A DNA stretch of 64,000 nt from Nematostella vectensis (taxonomy: Eukaryota; Cnidaria; Anthozoa; Actiniaria; Edwardsiidae): the NCBI RefSeq assembly GCF_932526225.1, contig NC_064038.1, positions 11,717,070-11,781,069 of the forward strand. The letters are read 5' to 3'. Made by a program: the position numbers and the translations under genes. Under the pieces are notes generated by a model, which saw only the letters and a list, made by a program, of their open reading frames with translations, was not told the DNA's origin and ran no database searches. Below are positions 59,767 through 64,000 of the stretch, piece by piece. Position 1 is the stretch's first letter, and each line of letters starts with the position of its first letter.

Positions 59767-60352
59767 ATGGATAAACTAACCATCGTTAAGACTGGTTCGA
59801 CTTTGCTTGCTGATGGATTCCTGCTTTGGTGGTATAAAATCAAACAATCAGGCGATGTGTTTGTCAGTGGCCAATTCAATGTTTCTAAGGCCTATGCACA
59901 GTATTTGAGGGAAGAGGATTCTATTAAGGGTATGAAACACAATATGGCTCCCTTAAAAGATAACCAACACAACGAACGAGAGGAGAAGATTGAACAAAGT
60001 ATCCTCAAAGGTTACTGTGAGCTTGTGGCATATGAGGTGCGCACTCTCACCAACAAGTATTGCGAAGGATGCAAAATTGACGACCCCTCACAGTAGCATC
60101 ATGACTGTCTGGTAATGGGACATGATGATAGTGTACAGGTACGTCCAAGAAGCTATTACTCAAGTCAAAGAAGAAGATGTCGTTAAGAACATTGTAAATG
60201 AACTAGAACTGATAAAGCCTTCTTTGAGTGGACAGGAGATTATCAAAAACACTATTAAACGTAATAGATTAGGAATAATCAACAAAAGACAGGATCATTT
60301 TAACGATATGATGATTTGTAAGCTAAACAACATCGGTGAGATTTGGAAATAG
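59767..60352 (+). pseudogene. broken ORF of unknown family with Cys/His motif
   Basis: ATG 59767 opens a 109-codon frame beginning MDKLTIVKTGSTLLADGFLL and ending at TAG 60094. Beyond the stop the same frame reads HHDCLVMGHDD, so the motif is YCEGCKIDDPSQ-stop-HHDCLVM, a possible Cys/His metal site. The sequence then continues in another frame from 60122 (VYRYVQEAITQVKEEDVVKN to 60352). One stop and one frameshift therefore interrupt an original product of about 190 aa. I do not recognise the family; it may belong to a mobile or virus-like element. The TATATATATTTAATACC text just upstream could be a core promoter. Confidence 0.45.
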
Positions 60353-60512
60353 AAATGAATTACCCTGGTTAAAAGTCATCACCCCTTGTCCGAATACTTC
60401 TTGTTCTTGTACTTCTTTCTTGTTGAAAATAGTAAACTATTGTATCTTTAGCAATAAAACCTTTAAAAGAAAAAGTCGACAACAACGCAGATTTATGTTT
60501 TTTAGAACGATA

Positions 60513-60542
60513 TTTCGGCAGGCCAATACCTGCCTTCTTCAG
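60513..60542 (-). ncRNA. hammerhead-ribozyme-like core downstream of the Penelope ORF
   Basis: Minus strand reads CTGAAGA, then GGCAGG-loop-CCTGCC (perfect 6-bp stem II), then GAAA. This is the CUGANGA...GAAA arrangement of hammerhead cores, which are documented in Penelope-like elements. I could not identify a convincing stem III or cleavage triplet, so activity is not claimed. Confidence 0.4.
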
Positions 60543-60589
60543 GTTATAAATGAGTTACAATGGCATGTTATAGCTAGTATATGTACAAA

Positions 60590-60695
60590 GTTCGTTGATG
60601 ATTAACTAACAAAAGGTAAAAATAGTAATTGAGTGACAAAGTACAAAGTTCATTGATGATTAACTAAAAAAAGGTAAAAAAAGTAATTGAGTGAC
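60590..60695. repeat. ~54-bp direct duplication near the Penelope 3' end
   Basis: ACAAAGTTC(G/A)TTGATGATTAAC then TAA(C/A)AAAAGGTAAAAA(T/A)AGTAATTGAGTGAC occurs twice in tandem. Confidence 0.85.
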
Positions 60696-60737
60696 TTATG
60701 GAAGATGGTAAATAGGGTGGTGTGGATTACTAAGTAG

Positions 60738-62375
60738 CTAAACGGTTTCTTCACGCCGGTTGAGGCCACCGGGTTCAAGAGTGCCAGCGCGAGCTATCAG
60801 TGTGGCTTCTCTTGCTTTGCGGATGGAGTCGCGGTTATTTCTTATTTTTTCAATAGGTATGAGCTCTATGTCAGAAGCGGAGTGGTTAGGTTTTAGGAAG
60901 TGTTCAGCGGCGTGGGTTGGTATGGATCGAGATTGGGTGTCTACATTTCTGCGGTGGTCATTAAAGCGTTCTTTTAATTTGCGTTTAGTTTCCCCAATAT
61001 ATTGAAGGTTACAGCGGTTACATTGAATCATATAAATCACGTTTTTAGTATTGCAGGTTATGTGGGAGGTTATAGGTCGTGTTTCACCTGTTGAGAAAAA
61101 TGTGTAGCTTGTAAGGCCATCGGTTTTAATATAGGGGCAGGTTAGGCAGTTTTTTCCGCAACGGAAAGCACCGGGAGGTTGGTTGGTGGGAGAGCGGTCG
61201 GAAGGTAGCTTGGCTTTAACGAGGATGTCGCGGAGGTTAGGTGAGCGGCGAAAGGCGACAAGAGGGGGCTCAGTGAAAACCTTATGGCATCGCTTAGACG
61301 AGAGTAGAAGGTTGTAGTTTCTACGGATTATGTTGTTGATGTTAGGTAGTGTAGGGTTATAGGTAGTGACAAAGGGGATGCGACGGGAGTTTTTGTGGTT
61401 GTTATTATTAGGGCGTAGGGCGTCAATGCGGGAAATGTTAGCAACGCGTAGGATTTGTCTCTTGAGAAAAGCGGGTTTATAGCCACGCTTGAGGAGGTAG
61501 TTGGTGAGTTCATTGCAGCGGTTATTAACGCTTTCTTCTGTAGAACAAATGCGGCGAATACGGAGGGCGAGGCTATAGGGGATGGCCTTTTTGGTGTGAT
61601 GAGGATGGCAAGATGAAAAAAGAAGGTGTTGGTGTTTGTCAGTAGGTTTGGAGTAGAGGTCAGTTTCGATTTTACTATTAACAAGGGAGACATTAACGTC
61701 AAGAAAAGGCACATTGTTATAGGAGTGGGAGCTTGTACATTTAATGGTGGGATGTAGATTGTTAAGATAATCTACAAAAGCGTTCAATTTGTCTAGACCC
61801 TCAGTCCATACAACAAAAATATCGTCGATGTATCTTAACCACGTATGGGGTTTGTAAGGGGCGTCACGCAAAGCGTTGGTTTCAAATAGACCAAGAAAGA
61901 GACAGGCGAAAGAGGGTGCCATGCGTGTGCCTATTGCGGTGCCATGCTTCTGGAGGTAGTGTTTGTCATTAAAGGAGAAGTTGTTCATTTGGAGGATCAT
62001 GCGGATTGAATCACAAATAGTGCCAGCAGGGATGGAGTTAGTGTTACATGTGCGAAGGAAGTGGTGACAAGCGTTGATGCCATCATTATGTGGAATATTA
62101 GTATAGAGGCTAGAGACGTCGAGTGTGACCAGGAGAGAGTCTGTTGGTAGGTTGCTGAGTGTTAATAAAATGTTTAAGAAGTGGTTAGTGTCTTTAACGA
62201 ATGATGGAAGTTTACTTACTAATGGCTGGAGGTAGTAGTCTACAAATTCTGAGATGCGTTCGGTGGGGTGGGAGTTAGAGGAAATAATAGGGCGTCCAGG
62301 ATTACCATGTTTATGTATTTTAGGGAGTATGTAAAACAGTCCAGGTTTAGAGTCTTTGGGTGTGAGGTAGCACAT
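60738..62375 (-). CDS. Penelope-like element: reverse transcriptase + GIY-YIG endonuclease, 5'-truncated
   Basis: 545 codons uninterrupted. RT motifs: PKIHK (18-22), LDVSSLYTNIPH (85-96), GTAIGTRMAPSFACLF (145-160), catalytic YIDD (182-185). The C-terminal domain ~446-535 is GIY-YIG type: VIYMIQCNRCNLQYIGETKR (446-465), then H474 and E523 in the expected order. The Cys-rich CGKNCLTCPY precedes it, as in Penelope elements. The family primes reverse transcription at nicks made by the endonuclease. Full-length proteins are longer at the N-terminus; here the homology stops near the ATG at 62373-62375, so it is a 5'-truncated copy with an intact remainder, implying fairly recent insertion. It lies between two pieces that may belong to another element. 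Confidence 0.88.
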   Translation of the reverse strand: MCYLTPKDSKPGLFYILPKIHKHGNPGRPIISSNSHPTERISEFVDYYLQPLVSKLPSFVKDTNHFLNILLTLSNLPTDSLLVTLDVSSLYTNIPHNDGINACHHFLRTCNTNSIPAGTICDSIRMILQMNNFSFNDKHYLQKHGTAIGTRMAPSFACLFLGLFETNALRDAPYKPHTWLRYIDDIFVVWTEGLDKLNAFVDYLNNLHPTIKCTSSHSYNNVPFLDVNVSLVNSKIETDLYSKPTDKHQHLLFSSCHPHHTKKAIPYSLALRIRRICSTEESVNNRCNELTNYLLKRGYKPAFLKRQILRVANISRIDALRPNNNNHKNSRRIPFVTTYNPTLPNINNIIRRNYNLLLSSKRCHKVFTEPPLVAFRRSPNLRDILVKAKLPSDRSPTNQPPGAFRCGKNCLTCPYIKTDGLTSYTFFSTGETRPITSHITCNTKNVIYMIQCNRCNLQYIGETKRKLKERFNDHRRNVDTQSRSIPTHAAEHFLKPNHSASDIELIPIEKIRNNRDSIRKAREATLIARAGTLEPGGLNRREETV

Positions 62376-62595
62376 GGGTTAAATGCTGTAGATCACATAA
62401 AAAAATGAGCAATCAAAAACGCTCTGATCCTGTGAACGTCTCATTTCTATATGTCATAAAATATATAAACAAAATGACCTTAAAAAGTCCCAGGAGATAT
62501 AAAACTTGGAATTTGGAAGATAATTTAAAAATAACATGGGCTACTTCATTTATTATTTCACTTTGACTTTAATTTTTTGTTTAATTATGTTCTGT

Positions 62596-63237
62596 TTAAT
62601 TTTTCTGCTCTTCTTCTTTTTCTAACTTTTCCCCCATCAGCATGTTGTTGAGCAGAAACTTCCTCTGTGTTAAGGCTACTTGAATTGCTTCTTTCTTGTC
62701 AAAGGTACCAGAATCCATTAAATCATCTCTTGTTTTCATGATTTTTCTATAGTAAGGGTCTTTCCTAAATGCTTGCATCCAGCTCAGTCGCCTGTATAAA
62801 ACACGTCTTAATTCCTTTCTATAGACAGGCAATAGATCGTTATGTGCTAGACTCTTAGCTTTAGACTCTTCGTGTCCCATGGCTTCATAGTCCTCTGCGG
62901 TACTCACGAATTCATCCTCATAAAAGCTTTTGGCTTCGTTGATAAGCACTTCCCAGTGCTCAGGAATTTCACCTTCTGCTTCCTGCTCTTCACTTTCACT
63001 CTCCTTCTCTTCGCTGTCATAATCACCATCTTCGCTTTCGCTTTCACTATCTATCCTACTCTCTGTCCCGCTTACACTAGACATCTCTTCATCACTTTTG
63101 ACGTTTGAAGCGGTATCAGTATCACTTTCCTCTTCTAGGTCAGCGTTATTGTAACACACACCATTTTCAATATGCCGTTTGAGATTAAAGTTCCTTGTAA
63201 AGTGTTTACCGCAGTGCAAGCACTCATTTGAAGACAT
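62596..63237 (-). CDS. small zinc-finger acidic protein, unknown
   Basis: 213-codon intact ORF. Residues 6-28 form one finger, CLHCGKHFTRNFNLKRHIEN then GVC (C-x2-C-x12-H-x5-C, a CCHC variant of C2H2). Residues ~35-90 are a Ser/Asp/Glu-rich acidic stretch. Residues ~95-205 are helical and charged with a conserved-looking block (FRKDPYYRKIMKTRDDLMDS, ALTQRKFLLNNMLMGEKL). Possible DNA-binding factor with an acidic region, but no specific family is recognised. A related finger pair lies at 63828-64000 on the same strand, suggesting duplicated genes or one element. TAA at 62596. Confidence 0.55.
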   Translation of the reverse strand: MSSNECLHCGKHFTRNFNLKRHIENGVCYNNADLEEESDTDTASNVKSDEEMSSVSGTESRIDSESESEDGDYDSEEKESESEEQEAEGEIPEHWEVLINEAKSFYEDEFVSTAEDYEAMGHEESKAKSLAHNDLLPVYRKELRRVLYRRLSWMQAFRKDPYYRKIMKTRDDLMDSGTFDKKEAIQVALTQRKFLLNNMLMGEKLEKEEEQKN

Positions 63238-63419
63238 TTCTTTAAAGAACAGCTAAAAGATATTCTACGGAATAATAAAACTTTGGTAGCTTATGACTCT
63301 TTTAGACCTCGTAAATGATTCCTTCCAATAGCATGATAAGATTTATATCTCCCTAGACCATGTGGGACAACTATAGTGAGGTTTTACCGCATGCGCACAT
63401 TTTGATAATCTCTATCAAG

Positions 63420-63690
63420 GACTCTGAATAACTCCCGTAGGACTGTGAGTAACTGCCTGAGGACTCCGAGTAACTCCTTGTTGACTCTCGGTAACTGCCT
63501 GCAGACTCTGAGTACCTCCGAGAAGACTCTGAGTAACTCCTGTAGAGCTCTGAGTAAACACCTTAGGACTCTGAGTAACTCCTGTAGGAATCTGAATAAC
63601 TCCTGTAAGACTATGAATAACCCCTGTAGGACTCTGAATAACTCCTGTAAGACTCTGAATAAATTCTGTAGGACTCAGGGATGCCTTCAC
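63420..63690 (-). repeat. 21-bp minisatellite, ~13 units, open on the minus strand
   Basis: Unit GACTCTGAATAACTCCTGTAG on plus; on minus it encodes 7-residue SPTGVIQ-type repeats, open for 91 codons. Because 21 is divisible by 3, openness alone is no proof of coding. The frame extends upstream (minus) through DEVSNFIPEVKAS, so a repetitive protein segment is possible. Confidence 0.8.
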
Positions 63691-63827
63691 CTCAGGAATA
63701 AAATTAGATACTTCGTCTAGGTAGGTAAAGATAGGTATAGATATATACCCTCCATCTACTTTCCTTAAAAGTAAAAGTCTCAGTGGAAGATTCCCTCCCT
63801 ATTTCGCACATTTGTGTATTTGATAAC

Positions 63828-64000
63828 TTACTCTCTCTTTTTAAGTACCTTACATAATTTCAGATGTTCATTCAGATTGTCTTTACGGTAAAACTCCCGC
63901 GCACAGTGAAGGCATTTGTATTCTTTTTCTTGATTATATTTTCTCATGTGTCTTTTAAACGTGTCTTTTCGATTGAAGGATTTCTCACACTTTTCACACT
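63828..64000 (-). CDS. partial two-zinc-finger coding segment, cut by the window edge
   Basis: Minus frame from 64000 to TAA 63828-63830. First finger C-x2-C-x12-H (CEKCEKSFNRKDTFKRHMRK); second CLHCAREFYRKDNLNEHLKL then C, again a CCHC-type finger. The end AGAGA|GTAAGT is a good splice donor, so the TAA may be intronic and the gene may continue. It resembles the N-terminal finger of the 213-aa ORF nearby. Confidence 0.55.
   Translation of the reverse strand, partial: CEKCEKSFNRKDTFKRHMRKYNQEKEYKCLHCAREFYRKDNLNEHLKLCKVLKKRE

Overview
This is a eukaryotic, animal-type window. It is AT-rich, with short coding exons, GT-AG introns, 5' non-coding exons and many decayed transposons. The gene content (PAN plus fibrinogen/intelectin-like secreted proteins in tandem, an SGNH-hydrolase-like secreted protein) and the repeat mix (Penelope with GIY-YIG, DIRS-type tyrosine-recombinase element, hAT, LINE, many MITEs, many minisatellites) best fit an anthozoan cnidarian, probably a sea anemone such as Nematostella. 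The species is an inference; I could run no search.

Layout. 1-1.4 kb: a possible gene remnant and three decaying copies of the 3' end of the next gene. 1.4-2.95 kb (-): an intact intronless gene for a secreted SGNH/GDSL-like hydrolase. 3.57-14.49 kb (-): a complete WASP/N-WASP-type Arp2/3 activator whose 11 coding exons I could place from splice signals and reading phase (1842 nt, 613 aa). It has a WH1 domain, Met/Gln/RG-rich linker, proline repeats, one WH2, a central helix and an acidic tail with two tryptophans, but no recognisable Cdc42-binding (GBD/CRIB) domain. Its introns hold a ~2.4 kb 33-bp satellite, a pyrimidine minisatellite and a (CT)n tract.

15.7-53.6 kb: three intact paralogues (A +, B +, C -) of one 8-coding-exon gene. 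Each encodes a 315-aa protein with signal peptide, N-terminal PAN/apple-like module and C-terminal fibrinogen/intelectin-like module. Exon lengths and phases are identical in all three (294, 145, 168, 47, 50, 104, 63 and 77 nt), each preceded by a non-coding first exon. Gene spans differ (about 12, 3.3 and 9 kb) because of mobile DNA in introns: for example a hAT transposon nested inside a larger inverted-repeat element in intron 5 of A, and about 3.5 kb of extra DNA in intron 1 of C. A broken DIRS-like element (39.55-42.6 kb), itself carrying a smaller inverted-repeat insertion, separates B from C.

54.4-57.1 kb: a frameshifted LINE (-). 57.1-59.8 kb: no gene seen. 59.8-64.0 kb: a broken ORF of unknown family (+), a 5'-truncated Penelope-like element with RT and GIY-YIG endonuclease (-) followed by a hammerhead-like core, and two small zinc-finger coding pieces (-) with a 21-bp minisatellite between them.

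The WASP-like gene and paralogue A are divergently arranged across a roughly 1.2 kb MITE-filled spacer. The three lectin-like genes share a conserved block just before their first splice donor, which suggests similar regulation. Nothing indicates that the WASP, SGNH and lectin-like genes form a pathway.
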